Source: Nostoc sp. TCL26-01
GTDB taxonomy: Bacteria > Cyanobacteriota > Cyanobacteriia > Cyanobacteriales > Nostocaceae
Assembly (NCBI RefSeq): GCF_013393945.1
Contig: NZ_CP040297.1
Coordinates: 1,814,804-1,878,803 of the forward strand
Length of the DNA stretch: 64,000 nt
Reading direction: 5' to 3'
Each line of letters opens with the position of its first letter. The stretch's first letter is position 1. Shown here in pieces: positions 8,716 through 18,480 of this stretch. The notes beneath the pieces were generated by a model. It had not been told where the DNA came from. It searched no databases and saw only the letters and a program-made list of their open reading frames with translations. The translations under genes were made by a program, and so were the position numbers.

Positions 8716-9192
8716 CTACGGAACTTCTTGTGAGAGATTAGAAGACAGTTGCGATTGTAACTCCTGTATTTGTTCTATATTTAAACCCGTGATTTGTGCG
8801 ATGTCTTCCACAATCATTCCTCTTCGCAGTAAATTTAATGCAATCTCTTCTCTGGTTTTTTGTGCAGCTTTTCGTTCCCAACTTGTTACCATTTCCATAT
8901 ATACCTCCTCATTTGTTAGTCCCATTTTATCGGCTGTGGCTTTAAAGGCTTCTTCCTCGGCAGCATTCAGTTCCAGGTACACATCCACAAACCCTGAAAT
9001 CAATTGCATTCGGGCAGGATCTAATTTTAATGTAGTCAGCAACCGCAAACATTCAGCTTTTACCTGTGGACGTTCTTGCCTCTTAATATTCATCTTCGCC
9101 ATCAATGCTGCGGCAACTGGATTTGGCTGAGTGATAAAATCTCGCCAACTTAAGCGATTTAATTGAATCGCGGCAAACTGAAATTCCAACAC
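8716..9192 (-). pseudogene. Rpn/PD-(D/E)XK nuclease family, C-terminal half after frameshift
   Basis: This frame continues the upstream ORF 9195-9581 in another phase. Adding one T to the T5 run of the coding strand (plus-strand A5 at 9255-9259) restores one continuous protein reading VVIFSFDEPKRAEPQNYRV across the break into LEFQFAAIQLNRLSW. The C-terminal part carries helices typical of the Rpn/putative-transposase family: a tail with WERKAAQKTREEIALNLL and GMIVEDIAQITGLNIEQIQ. The frame could express a fragment from ATG 9192, but it lacks the nuclease core. The cause is either a real frameshift or a homopolymer sequencing error. Confidence 0.75.
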
Positions 9193-9194
9193 AT

Positions 9195-9581
9195 TTAAAT
9201 CGGGAAATGTAACACGATAATTTTGTGGTTCAGCGCGTTTGGGTTCGTCAAAAGAAAAATGACAACTGGGTAAATTGGTAAATCATATTTTTCATGCAAG
9301 CGGGCAAAATACCTAAACATCCGTTTGGCAAAAGCTGTCTTAGTGTAAGACTGATTTTCAACATGAATTAAAAAATAAGTTTCCTGCTCTTGATAACGCA
9401 CCTGCGCCAGCAAATCAATTTCTTTTTTTTCCCCAGAAGTAACATCAGTAAACACTTCCTGGGGTAAAAATTGAATAGAATCGCGGTCTATTTGGCTAGC
9501 TACTTGAGGTAGAAATAAATCTAGAAACTCAATAAAAAATGTAGAAAGCAATTCTTTAAACAGCCGATCATGGTCTATCAT
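9195..9581 (-). pseudogene. Rpn/PD-(D/E)XK nuclease family, N-terminal half
   Basis: This holds the start and catalytic core of an Rpn-type (recombination-promoting nuclease, DUF4351-like) protein: MIDHDRLFKELLSTFF, then KEIDLLAQVRY and YFLIHVENQSY, giving the D...ExQ pattern of a PD-(D/E)XK fold. The frame breaks in the T5 tract at 9255-9259 and ends in an out-of-phase tail (LLTNPNALNHKIIVLHFPI). A fused gene of about 287 codons spanning 8716-9581 is the likely ancestor. Such genes are usually numerous and mobile-associated in cyanobacteria. Confidence 0.75.
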
Positions 9582-9816
9582 ACCCTTTACCTTCCATCTT
9601 TAATAAGCGAAGCACAAACCTGCCAAAGAATCCAAATCTGCTCAAATTCATTTTCTAAATTTCGTAGCTGCTGCAACATCAGCTTGGACTATCCATATTT
9701 ACTTCAATCACTTCTTATACCATTTCATGAAAAACATGATGCAAATGCAAATCTTGAAACCTGTACCAATTCTCACTTTCTTAATTTTGAATTTTGAGTT
9801 GGTATTAACCCATTCC

Positions 9817-12015
9817 TTATTCCAATTGCACACAAGCATGAACTAAAGGTAACAAAGGCCCTAATTGTTCTTGTCCACTCACCGCCAAATCACTGTGACA
9901 AAGATAAATTTTGCCTGATACACGAGATAGCAAGTCAGCTAAAATTCTCTGGAGTCTTTCTTGTTCGGCTAATTTTTCATCTTCTGCTGTCCAAGGTTTT
10001 CCCAATCTGTTTTGTAAGAAAAATGGCGCACCGAATAAGGTAGCTGCACCACCTTTTGCCCACAACGGTGAACCAGCATCTAACCAAAAATGCCATCGAT
10101 GAAATCTTCTACTAGAACGATATTGAAAGATAGTTGCTAAGGTGACGGCTTTTCTCGCAGTCCCAATGGGACGTAGGGGATAAGGGTTAGCAGTAATAGT
10201 ACCCCGGCGTAAAAGCTGGATAAATTCGGTGATGGGAGGGGGAGAGGGGGAGAAAGAATCTATATAAGTACTCTCCTCTTGTCCCCTTGTCCCCTTGTCT
10301 TCTAATCCCCAACTTTGTTTTAATCTTGTGTCAATTTCCCAATAATGCTGGGCAGTTTCTAGTAATTCTCGCAATGCGGCTAATTGATCGTAAGGGAGGT
10401 TGCTGCCTTTCCACAAGAAGTCTTGAATCGCTCTATCTAGGAGGGAAATAGGGCTGGGAATGAGACGTAGTTCGTGTTGCGATCGCTGTTTTTCTAGCCA
10501 TTGTAATATTTCACTATAGGCTGTTGTAGCTGCATAGCCAATGCGATCCCAACGTTCAAAGGTTGTCACTGGTAATAAGTTGGGGTGTTCGGGATGAGGG
10601 ACGAAGCAGTAATCAGCGATTAATCCTGCCCTAACTGGGTCAATTCTACTGGAGAGTGGTGAGGGGGTTTCTGGGGTTTGTGGTTGTTTGCTCAAAACTA
10701 CTAGCATTTCTGCGACAGCATCCCGATCTACTAAGCGTCCTAAACCGGGATAGACTAGCGCCAGCAAGGTGAGTAATGCTCTGACTACTGGCGAACTAAT
10801 CAGGGGACGTTGATCATTGAGTGATTCAACGGGGATATTTTGCTTGGTAAGGATTTCTGTTAGTGTATAACGAGCGATCGCATCTAAACCAGGGGCAATA
10901 ATTGCTACTTGTTCTGCTGCTACCTCTCCTGATTGGATGGCGTTGGCAATGACTTCTGCTGTTTGCCGCAATAATTGGGCGCGGGATGTGGTTTGAATTG
11001 ATTGTACACTTAGGGGTAAACTCGACAACAGCATCGGTTCAGTGATAGACTCCACCATTGGTGTTGCCAGTCTATCTGCTAGAGAATCTGGTGCAAATTC
11101 TGCTAGGTTCTCGACTCGACACTCTCTAGCTAATCCTGCCAGATAATCAGGATCTGCTCCCAATCCCAACCTCACTCTACCATCAGGATTGTAACTGAAA
11201 GCGCCAACTGCACCCTGAGCTAATAACAACTCAAATAAATGGCGTACGACTCCCGGATATTCATCAACATCATCTGCCAACACTGCTTGATAGCGGTTAG
11301 CTAAATGCTGCTGGTAACTCTCATGAGTTAATAAGTGCTGAGTGTAGAGTTCGGTGATAATGCCATAGGTGAGTAATCCTCTCTCTAAGCACCAATTTCG
11401 CCAATCTAGTAATAAAGATGCTAAAAATTCGGGTTCCAAAGTCACAGGATTATCTTGTAAACCCAATTGCAAAATCTCGGCAATACCTTCGCAAGGTGTA
11501 CCACTATAAGCCGCTAGCTGCATCAAGTCTAAAATTCGCCTAACTAGACGATTCTCATTTACCCCTACACGTCGTAAGATTTCTGCATCTAATTGCGATC
11601 GCCAGAGTTTTGTGGCTAGTTCTTGCTCTGTTTCTGGACGTAATCTTACCGGAAATTGTGCTTTTAAATTCAACAATTGAATCAGCAAAGGCCAAAATAA
11701 GATAACGTCATCTTGAAAAAAACCTAGTGGAGTTTTCACCCGCACTGGATACTTACCTTGTGTATTGGTAACAATTTTATCACCTAATTCTCGCCGATTA
11801 TCATCATTAGCAGCCAGAACTAAAACTCCTGGTTTCGCTTGTTGAATATCAAAAGTAGTAGGCGTGTAAGTAGTTGCTTTCAGATTAGCTCTTTTAGTAT
11901 AAAATAATTCATGAATTTGTTTCTCATCTTGTAACCAACCACAAAAATATTCCACCAAGCGAGTCGTCTTACCACTACGACTACTACCAACAACCCAAAT
12001 AGAATGAGAAACCAC
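9817..12015 (-). CDS. UvrD/AddB-like P-loop protein with in-frame repeat insertion
   Basis: A 732-residue superfamily-1-like protein. Walker A is GSSRSGKTT (residues 10-18), followed by LGFFQDDVILFWPLL. A Walker-B-like AVLADDVDEYPG and a motif-III-like GADPDYLAGLA are visible, and QVAIIAPGLDAIARYTLTEIL resembles a helicase second domain. There is no recognisable C-terminal nuclease motif, so it resembles an AddB/RecC-type inactive helicase arm more than a working UvrD. Between SWGLED and ITEFIQLLRRG a stretch of about 26 residues is encoded by STRR-type repeat DNA (10232-10310). An A/T-rich intergenic separates it from the divergent pxcA. Function in recombination repair is inferred. Confidence 0.65.
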   Translation of the reverse strand: MVSHSIWVVGSSRSGKTTRLVEYFCGWLQDEKQIHELFYTKRANLKATTYTPTTFDIQQAKPGVLVLAANDDNRRELGDKIVTNTQGKYPVRVKTPLGFFQDDVILFWPLLIQLLNLKAQFPVRLRPETEQELATKLWRSQLDAEILRRVGVNENRLVRRILDLMQLAAYSGTPCEGIAEILQLGLQDNPVTLEPEFLASLLLDWRNWCLERGLLTYGIITELYTQHLLTHESYQQHLANRYQAVLADDVDEYPGVVRHLFELLLAQGAVGAFSYNPDGRVRLGLGADPDYLAGLARECRVENLAEFAPDSLADRLATPMVESITEPMLLSSLPLSVQSIQTTSRAQLLRQTAEVIANAIQSGEVAAEQVAIIAPGLDAIARYTLTEILTKQNIPVESLNDQRPLISSPVVRALLTLLALVYPGLGRLVDRDAVAEMLVVLSKQPQTPETPSPLSSRIDPVRAGLIADYCFVPHPEHPNLLPVTTFERWDRIGYAATTAYSEILQWLEKQRSQHELRLIPSPISLLDRAIQDFLWKGSNLPYDQLAALRELLETAQHYWEIDTRLKQSWGLEDKGTRGQEESTYIDSFSPSPPPITEFIQLLRRGTITANPYPLRPIGTARKAVTLATIFQYRSSRRFHRWHFWLDAGSPLWAKGGAATLFGAPFFLQNRLGKPWTAEDEKLAEQERLQRILADLLSRVSGKIYLCHSDLAVSGQEQLGPLLPLVHACVQLE
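10232..10310. repeat. STRR element inserted in frame inside a coding region
   Basis: G-rich arm GGGAGGGGGAGAGGGGGAGA, a core AAGAATCTATATAAGTA, and a C-rich arm with TTGTCCCC units. The same architecture (AAGAACCTATACAAGTA core) is at 62401-62520 inside another gene. On the minus strand it encodes KGTRGQEESTYIDSFSPSP, with no frameshift. Confidence 0.75.
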
Positions 12016-12109
12016 AAAATGCTCCTTAACAGATTTGTTATTATAATTCTTGCGTTAATTTAAGGTTAAGGGCTACCAATTAATCAACAATTCTGGATAA
12101 TTGCCTCCG

Positions 12110-13504
12110 ATGAGAAATTCCCTGTTTGACCAAAAAATTTATCCTTTTCTCCTGTCTGCTTACCGATGGTATTTAAGAACTCCAGAACGTTCTTTAGAAG
12201 AAGCTTATACGGCTGCATTGAAAATTAAAGCTATAGAAGATGAGCATTTTAATAGTAGCAAAATCGACTTTAATTCAGCCATTTATAGCAGCAGCGTGAT
12301 GGATTATTTTGCCTCTGACTTGGCTAAACAATTAAAAATAGCCAGAATGCGGTTGACTGAATTTCGATTTAGTCGTTGGTTTTCTAACGAATCTCATCAA
12401 AAAGCTGCTCATAAAGCCGGTATAGAATATCCTAGCCCTGCCATAATTCTAGAAAAATTAAGATTTATCGATGAAATTATCTCAAAATATACAGATGTTG
12501 ACAGTGAATCTATTTCACCATCCATCGTTCAACAATCACCAATTATTTCTCCTGATTCAGTCACATCTACAAATAACTCATTAACCTATAATTCTTCACC
12601 AAGTAACTCTAACAAGAACAGCCTAGTTGAACGTATCTACACCCCCACATCCTTACCCCAATTAGCTAAATCGAAAACAGAACCCAATAAAAAACCCCGT
12701 GGGAAAGCCAACACAACAGGTATCCTCCCTCGTTCAATTTTAAGCACTATTGGCCGTCTACAAATTGAATTAGATCCCAATGCAGAACAAGATGTTGTCA
12801 ACAACTTCCGCCAAGCTCAAAAAAGAACAATTATATCTATTAGATTTATATTATTACTCATAATTATACCTCTTTTAACACATCAATTATCCAAAGCACT
12901 CATAGTTGGACCAATTGTAGAAAACTTGAAAGTATCTCAGCCAGATAATATCTTTCTGAACTCGGAAATGGAAGAAGAAGCCCTAGTCCGACTGCAACGA
13001 TTTGAAGAGAGAATCAAATTTGAAAACCTGATTAGTAATGCACCACCACTTTCATCTGAAGAAATCGAAACTAAGATGCAAGCAAAAGCTCAAGAAGTAG
13101 CGAAAGAGTTTCGTGGGGAGAGTTCTAATGCTATCAAAAATGTTTTTGCTGATATTTTTTCTGTTGCTGCATTCATTTGGTTACTTTTGGTGAGCAAATC
13201 TTCTATCGCCGTTATCAAAGAATTTTTTGATAATGTCGTCTATGGATTGAGTGACAGTGCCAAGGCATTTATTATTATTTTGTTTACTGATGTCTTTGTC
13301 GGCTTTCACTCTCCCCACGGTTGGGAGGTAATTCTAGAAGGTATATCTCGTCACTGGGGACTCCCAGCAAATAGAGACTTTATTTTCTTATTTATTGCTA
13401 CTTTCCCTGTAATTTTAGACACAATCTTTAAATATTGGATTTTCCGCTACCTTAATCGGATATCACCTTCCGCAGTGGCAACATACAGAAATATGAATGA
13501 GTAA
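12110..13504 (+). CDS. pxcA: proton extrusion protein PxcA (CemA family)
   Basis: A cyanobacterial PxcA/PcxA, homologue of chloroplast CemA, needed for light-induced proton extrusion across the cytoplasmic membrane. The N-terminal soluble part (SLFDQKIYPFLLSAYRWYL, then RTPERSLEEAYTAALKI) is followed by a low-complexity Ser/Asn/Pro linker (about 150-205). Four membrane spans come next, with IISIRFILLLIIIPLLTH (about 243-262), then ADIFSVAAFIWLLLV, a third around AFIIILFTDVFVGFHSPHGWE and a final FIFLFIATFPVILDTIFKYW. The 464 residues fit the family (about 440). ATG 12110 is preferred over the TTG at 12101. A hairpin terminator follows at 13572. Confidence 0.9.
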   Translation: MRNSLFDQKIYPFLLSAYRWYLRTPERSLEEAYTAALKIKAIEDEHFNSSKIDFNSAIYSSSVMDYFASDLAKQLKIARMRLTEFRFSRWFSNESHQKAAHKAGIEYPSPAIILEKLRFIDEIISKYTDVDSESISPSIVQQSPIISPDSVTSTNNSLTYNSSPSNSNKNSLVERIYTPTSLPQLAKSKTEPNKKPRGKANTTGILPRSILSTIGRLQIELDPNAEQDVVNNFRQAQKRTIISIRFILLLIIIPLLTHQLSKALIVGPIVENLKVSQPDNIFLNSEMEEEALVRLQRFEERIKFENLISNAPPLSSEEIETKMQAKAQEVAKEFRGESSNAIKNVFADIFSVAAFIWLLLVSKSSIAVIKEFFDNVVYGLSDSAKAFIIILFTDVFVGFHSPHGWEVILEGISRHWGLPANRDFIFLFIATFPVILDTIFKYWIFRYLNRISPSAVATYRNMNE

Positions 13505-13571
13505 TGGTGACATTTTTAGTAGTCAGTATAGCAGTCAGATTTGATTTGTAGAAATTGACACGCTGAGATAT

Positions 13572-13598
13572 CCGACTTCTGAAAAAGTCGGTTTTTTT
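13572..13598 (+). terminator. rho-independent terminator of pxcA
   Basis: CCGACTT (13572-13578) and AAGTCGG (13585-13591) form a 7-bp stem with a six-base loop, followed by TTTTTTT. It lies 68 bases past the pxcA stop. Confidence 0.85.
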
Positions 13599-13881
13599 GT
13601 TCTGCTCAGAGTAAAAACACCAGCTTAAAATTGGGAACTGGAAATTATGATTAATCGTCGTCTCGGCTTAATATGTGGTTTCTAAGTTTTAGATTTTTAC
13701 CGAAATGACGATTTTGCAAGTTGTATGTAAATAGGACTTAATTTCGCATATTGTTGTTTTGCCTCTGCTAGCAAGTAAACAAGTTACTTGATTGACAAAA
13801 ATGCAGTTATAGGCATAGCAAGCAAATGTAGTTTTACTAGCTTTTCGTACTACATTGCTCATTTTATGAGGGAAACTAAAG

Positions 13882-14331
13882 GTGCTGAAAATTTTAGTTG
13901 ATGCTGATTTAATTTTAAACGCTGTGATGAATCGCACTGATTTGACAGAGGATGTTAGAGAATTACTAGAAAAATCACATCCATCAATTCAAATTCACCT
14001 GACAAATGTTGGCTTGCAAAAAATTTCTACTTACGCTTACTGTTTAGGACAACATCAAATTCCTGAGATGATAGCTGATTGGTTGCAACAGAAAATGCAA
14101 ATCTGTGCTGTTGACAAAAATCTACTGCAACAAGCCCGCTATTCACCCCTGAAAGATTTTGAATCTGCTGTAGAGCTAGTATGTCTTAGGCATTATAAAT
14201 TAGATGCAATTATTACTCATCAGCAAGAAGATTTTATCGAAGCTGCTAATCAGTTTTGTATTTGGTCATTTTCTGACTTGTGGTTACGAGCTTATTTAGA
14301 AATTCAATTGCAAGCAACTAATCATATCTAG
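13882..14331 (+). CDS. PIN-domain protein
   Basis: A 149-residue VapC-like PIN-domain protein. LKILVDADLILNAVMNR (residues 2-18) supplies the first metal-binding aspartate. DFESAVELVCLRHYKLDAII (about 94-113) gives the D/E-rich second cluster, and THQQEDF takes the place of the usual TxDxDF. PIN proteins are metal-dependent RNases and often toxins. No antitoxin gene lies directly upstream, so it may be a stand-alone PIN protein. The start is GTG 13882. It is not linked to the XRE gene 400 bases downstream in any obvious operon. Confidence 0.7.
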   Translation: MLKILVDADLILNAVMNRTDLTEDVRELLEKSHPSIQIHLTNVGLQKISTYAYCLGQHQIPEMIADWLQQKMQICAVDKNLLQQARYSPLKDFESAVELVCLRHYKLDAIITHQQEDFIEAANQFCIWSFSDLWLRAYLEIQLQATNHI

Positions 14332-14724
14332 TACAGCTACACCAAAGTCAATAGTCAAAAGATTTATATACTTAGTTTTTTAACTGTTGAAAAGCGTAGT
14401 CTTATTTCCCCTATTCTGTATTAGTTAGTGTCTAATGATATCTTTCACTACAGTAAAATCCAAGATATCAGCATCTCATCTGATTTTTACCAGAACGCAG
14501 TACACATAGATGTAACCTATTGCCGATTATCCAGTACCTATGACTCATGACCTTGGCTTTGCAGAAGTAGGTTATTTTTAATATAAGTAGAATTAATTTA
14601 ACAGAATGTTATTTTTAGATTAAAAAAACCAAACTAAATTTTTTAAGTGATCTGATAGTGTAGGTTTTCTTTGGTGCTAGGATCTACGACTATAAGTAGG
14701 ATCACATTTTAAAGTGCTGTAGCT
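14332..14724. other. intergenic region, nothing recognised
   Basis: About 390 AT-rich bases between the PIN and XRE genes. I see no ORF with a plausible start, no strong hairpin and no tandem repeat. It probably includes the promoter of the XRE gene. Confidence 0.4.
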
Positions 14725-15066
14725 GTGAAACAAAAGCCAAAACCAAGAATTGCTTTGCTGCGTGAGAAAGCAGGGTTAACGCAGTTGGAACTGTCGCGTC
14801 TTGTCGGTGTAACTGAAAGCACTATCCAAAACTGGGAAAGTGGGCGCACTGGGACAGACCATATTGAAAGAATAATTAGATTTTGCAAAGCTTTGAATTG
14901 TCAAGTAGAAGACTTAATTGAGTACACAAATCAATCTTTATCTGAGTCTGTACCTCAACCCACTTCCTTGAATGAAATACATGATATTTTGGGGACTGAA
15001 GAAACAGCTTCAGCCGATAGTTCTGAAGCTGAATTAAGCGCACAACCAGAGGCGAAAAGTACCTAA
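14725..15066 (+). CDS. XRE-family helix-turn-helix regulator
   Basis: A 113-residue DNA-binding protein. Residues 8-64 form a typical HTH_XRE domain (LREKAGLTQLELSRLVGV, ESTIQNWESGRTG, ALNCQVEDLIEY), where TESTIQNWE is the recognition helix. The C-terminal 45 residues are acidic, Ser/Glu-rich and probably disordered. The start is GTG 14725, which places the basic KQKPKPRIALLRE before the HTH. Similar short regulators are common in cyanobacteria with unknown targets. It converges with the deacetylase gene (15114). Confidence 0.8.
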   Translation: MKQKPKPRIALLREKAGLTQLELSRLVGVTESTIQNWESGRTGTDHIERIIRFCKALNCQVEDLIEYTNQSLSESVPQPTSLNEIHDILGTEETASADSSEAELSAQPEAKST

Positions 15067-15113
15067 GAAAATGGGTAACAGGTACTCTGGCAACACAATT
15101 AAATTAGTATTAC

Positions 15114-15782
15114 CTATAACTGCTGCCATAAAGCATCAATAGTGACAAATTTGTAGCCTTGTTGTAGTAGTTGCGGGATGAGTATTTTAATTGTTGCAGC
15201 TACATCTTGTCCACCACAAACACCATCGTGTAAAACAATTAGTGAGCCGTTTTGTACTTGCTTTTGTACTCGCTGGACTACCTTAATTACCCCTGGCCTA
15301 ACCCAGTCTTCTGGGACGACACTCCACATGACTGGACGATATTGCCATTGCTGAAATAAATCTAAAATTTTAGGTGTAAACAAACCATTAGGAGGTCTGA
15401 CATCACGCACTTTTTCTGGTAGTAAATTACAAGCATTGTAGATGGCTATTTGGGTTTTTTCTAAACTTTCTTTCAGGGCTGTTGCTGATAGCATAGGGAA
15501 AGAGCGATGATCGTAACCATGCAAGCCTATCCAGTGACCACGATCGCTAATAGCTTTGGCAATTTCTGGTGAACGGTTGACACAAGCACCTAACCAAAAG
15601 AAGCTGGCTGTAATGTTGTAGTGGTCTAGAACTTCTAAGACTTGAGGTGTGTACTGGGGATGGGGGCCATCATCAAAGGTAAGCGCGATCGCTTTCGATG
15701 TGCGATCGCCATGCCAAAGGCAGTTAGGGAAAGTTGGTTGGAGTAAGCGATAGATAATAGGCAACAGAGGTGCTAATTGCAT
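15114..15782 (-). CDS. polysaccharide deacetylase (NodB/CE4 family)
   Basis: A CE4 metal-dependent deacetylase acting on peptidoglycan, chitin-like or exopolysaccharide N-acetyl groups. TFDDGPH (residues 35-41) gives the catalytic base and metal aspartates. HGYDH (87-91) gives the two metal histidines. RPPNG is a variant of the usual RxPxG, and IVLHDG holds the C-terminal catalytic histidine. The 222 residues amount to little more than the NodB domain. There is no clear cleavable signal, although the N-terminus (LAPLLPIIYRLLQP) is hydrophobic. The nearby GT4 gene (16220) on the same strand could act on the same polymer, but it is 440 bases away. Confidence 0.88.
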   Translation of the reverse strand: MQLAPLLPIIYRLLQPTFPNCLWHGDRTSKAIALTFDDGPHPQYTPQVLEVLDHYNITASFFWLGACVNRSPEIAKAISDRGHWIGLHGYDHRSFPMLSATALKESLEKTQIAIYNACNLLPEKVRDVRPPNGLFTPKILDLFQQWQYRPVMWSVVPEDWVRPGVIKVVQRVQKQVQNGSLIVLHDGVCGGQDVAATIKILIPQLLQQGYKFVTIDALWQQL

Positions 15783-16219
15783 TTTTTATCTGTGTTATTT
15801 ACAAATCCTCTCGTCCCTAGCTAGTTTAACAATTAAAAATATCAAATATCAGACAGTAGATGTATTTAGAAATCTGGCTGGATAGATAGGTAATAGGTAA
15901 CAAGTAACAGGATAAGAAAAAATCAGTATGGATAAGTACCTAAACAAAATTAATTACACATATCGTCTTCCTGTAACCTGTAACCTGTAACCTGTTCCCT
16001 CTCTTCACAAATGAATTTAATTTTGTGCGACTACTTATTGGTGTTGGGTTTCCCAAAGCCTCAACCCAACCTACTGCTAGTCCTAATATCTTGATATTAG
16101 GTTATGCCATTTTAATATAGAATACGCTATGAGTTGCTAAAAAAGCCCGACAAATATCAAAATCATGGAATTACAGACAGCACCTAATTAAACTAACAAT
16201 CTTACGTTTAATATAGATG
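15783..16219. other. intergenic region with small heptad repeats
   Basis: It holds CCTGTAA tandem units (15970-15998), a TAATAGGTAACAAGTAACAG stretch and a GGGTTTCCCAAAGCCTCAACCC Nostoc-type repeat near 16045. No gene is apparent. Confidence 0.55.
15970..15998. repeat. CCTGTAA heptad repeat
   Basis: Three exact CCTGTAA units and a degenerate fourth (CCTGTTC). This is a short tandem heptad array of the STRR type. Confidence 0.7.
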
Positions 16220-17503
16220 TTAAATTTTGACAGATTTTTTCTCTACCAATTTTGTCACACGAGCTAAATTTGGCAACGTTTTACCTAATAGCTCAAAAAA
16301 TAAGTTTTCATATTGATCTATTGCTTGTTCAAAAGAAAAATTTTCTTCTGCAAACTGTCTACCTTTATCACCTAACTTGGTCGCTAATGCTGGATTATTA
16401 TATATCTCCAGCACTGCTGCGGCTAAGGCTTCTGGTGATTCTGGCTCGACAATTAAACCACCGCCACTTGCGCCAATCACTTTAGCTGCTGTACCAATAG
16501 CAGGAACCGAGGCGACAACTGGCCTTCCAGAAGCTAATACTAGTGGGATCTTAGAAGGCATATTAAAGGCAATCACGTTACTTTTTTGGACAATCAATCC
16601 TACATCTGCCGTTGCTAACATTTGTGGCAATTGTTCTCGTGGTTGCAATGGCAAAAGTAATACATTATCGGCTCCACAGGATAAGCAGTATTTCTGCAAT
16701 CTGGCTAAAGCTGTGGATTCGCCAACAATGACAAAACTAATATCGGGAATGTGGCGCAAGTATGATGCTGCTGCGATGACTGTTTCTAAACCTTGGGTAA
16801 GTGCGATGTTACCGGAGTACATCACGACAAATTTACCGTTTAATTGATGAGTAGTTCGCCAGGGATTGTTCTTCGTTAAAGGGCGAATAAAATCTACATT
16901 AACCCAATTAGGAATACAGGCAATCTTTTTGGGATTGACTCCTTTATTGATAAGATTTTCTCGGAAACCATCAGCAATTACGCTAATTTTTGTCGCATTT
17001 TTATAGGCAAATTTTTCTATAATTTCACAAAACCGAATCATTAATTTATTAGTCATTAAGCCCACACGGACTGCAGCTTCGGGGAGAATGTCTTGTACAT
17101 TGAGTACTACAGGACATTTGTAAAACCACCCCAGTAAGGTTGCAGGTAATGACACTAGTAATGGTGGTACTGTTAGGAGAATTACATCCGGTTTTTTGCC
17201 GTTAAAGGCTTGTGGCAAGCTAGTAAATATAAAACTTAATTCTAATAGCAGTCTGTCAAGTAGATTTGGTTTAGATTTAATTCTGAGGTAACTACGCTGG
17301 ATTGTTACCCCATTTTTTTGTTCTGTAACATACCATTTACCCTTGTATCCATCGTAAATTTCCCGTTGGGGGTAGTTTGGCATTCCTGTAATTACCCGCA
17401 CTTGATGACCTTTTTTTACCAAACCCTCTGCCAGTTCAGTCATCAGAGGTGCGATGCCTATTGGCTCTGGATAATAGTTATAAGAATAAATCAGGATGTG
17501 CAT
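16220..17503 (-). CDS. glycosyltransferase family 4 (WcaI-like)
   Basis: A 427-residue GT4/GT-B enzyme, probably making exopolysaccharide from an activated sugar. The N-terminal domain is typical of the WcaI/colanic-acid group (ILIYSYNYYPEPIGIAPLM, then LVKKGHQVRVITGMPNYPQ, VPPLLVSLPATLLG, VLNVQDILPEAAV). The C-terminal nucleotide-sugar domain has VMYSGNIALTQGLETVI, then VGLIVQKS, PSKIPLVLASGRPVVAS and the E-rich VEPESPEALA. There is no membrane anchor apart from a hydrophobic stretch near residue 115. It is preceded by almost 1 kb without a large gene. The acceptor and donor sugars cannot be read from the sequence. Confidence 0.87.
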   Translation of the reverse strand: MHILIYSYNYYPEPIGIAPLMTELAEGLVKKGHQVRVITGMPNYPQREIYDGYKGKWYVTEQKNGVTIQRSYLRIKSKPNLLDRLLLELSFIFTSLPQAFNGKKPDVILLTVPPLLVSLPATLLGWFYKCPVVLNVQDILPEAAVRVGLMTNKLMIRFCEIIEKFAYKNATKISVIADGFRENLINKGVNPKKIACIPNWVNVDFIRPLTKNNPWRTTHQLNGKFVVMYSGNIALTQGLETVIAAASYLRHIPDISFVIVGESTALARLQKYCLSCGADNVLLLPLQPREQLPQMLATADVGLIVQKSNVIAFNMPSKIPLVLASGRPVVASVPAIGTAAKVIGASGGGLIVEPESPEALAAAVLEIYNNPALATKLGDKGRQFAEENFSFEQAIDQYENLFFELLGKTLPNLARVTKLVEKKSVKI

Positions 17504-18480
17504 GATCTGTTCATAAAATTTGTAGAGCTATTTTCAAATCATTTAGCGTGTTGCAACATTAACCAAGTATCAGTAGAAGACTTAATACTATGCAGTTAGT
17601 GATAGATTTTATATCAAAATGCTGACAACATACACCATTGATTTATATGTGCTGTATTGTGGTAACACATAACAGTAAGTAGATTATTTCATGTATGCAA
17701 TTTCAAAACATAGTGTTGATGTACTCTACTTTTGAATTATTAAAACAACAGATTTCCTTGGGTGTTTTTATTGATGCTTTCAGTGGTTTAAACTATATTG
17801 TAGCTTTATGTCTAGTTTTTTTGTGGTTTTTACTGATGGTTTATCAAATCTTTAAACTTTAGTTGGATTTTTATTTTAATTTAAGCATTTTTAAGCATAA
17901 ATTATTAGCAGATATCCTAGACTTTTTTCCACCAGGAGACTAGCAGTACAAAAAATTGTCTGTGTAGCAATCCGATTTGATGACTAGGCTAATTGGTGTA
18001 AGCAGAGAGTAGGCAATCAAGAGTGGGAAGTAGGTAAGAAGCTTTTGAGAGCGTACTGATTTTTTATGTGACGGCAAAGGTGAAGTCAATAAAAATCAAA
18101 TCGGCATCCTATATTTAGGAATACATAGCATTTTCACAACATAAATTATGTAAATTTTGTTAAATTATCAGCATATTACCATAATTATAAAAAGTGAAAA
18201 AATACTTAATTAAATACTGATCTACTACGATGAAGAAAATACTATGTAAGTTCCTGATGAGATAAAAAAATCTAGTATGGGAGTGTTAAGTGCCGAGCAA
18301 TGAGTGCTGAGTGAGGGAGTAATTTAAGCAGTTTTTCTCCCCTGCACCCCTGTATCCCTCTTACCCCATTCCCCAGTCCCCAGGTTTAAATTGGCGTTAC
18401 TCTGGCTGTGACGAGTTGAATTGATTTCTGCCTTTCTTGATAAAGTGAAGCTACGCAAAGTTAAAAATAGATAGAGTCCT
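17504..18480. other. long intergenic region, mostly without genes
   Basis: AT-rich DNA between the divergent GT4 gene and glyS. It holds a possible small membrane ORF (17695-17862), an inverted pair CCGATTTGAT (17972) / ATCAAATCGG (18095), and C-rich STRR-like sequence (18338-18384) just before glyS. No RNA gene was recognised. Confidence 0.5.
17695..17862 (+). CDS. possible small membrane protein, 55 aa
   Basis: An open frame from ATG 17695. The C-terminal half has one strong membrane span (YIVALCLVFLWFLLMVYQI, residues 34-52), ending in FKL. The N-terminal half is amphipathic (STFELLKQQISLGVF). No good ribosome site precedes ATG 17695 or the internal ATG 17719. It could be real, as small membrane proteins are easily missed, but chance is not excluded. 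Confidence 0.3.
   Translation: MQFQNIVLMYSTFELLKQQISLGVFIDAFSGLNYIVALCLVFLWFLLMVYQIFKL

Noticed and set aside
9570..9797. 75-codon plus-strand frame near the Rpn gene
   Set aside because: It starts inside the Rpn gene's 5' end on the opposite strand and continues in AT-rich intergenic DNA with a TTGAATTTTGAGTT-type repeat; composition is not protein-like.
13689..13937. 82-codon minus-strand frame before the PIN gene
   Set aside because: It overlaps the start of the PIN gene on the other strand and reads as Lys/Cys/Ser-rich noise from AT-rich DNA.
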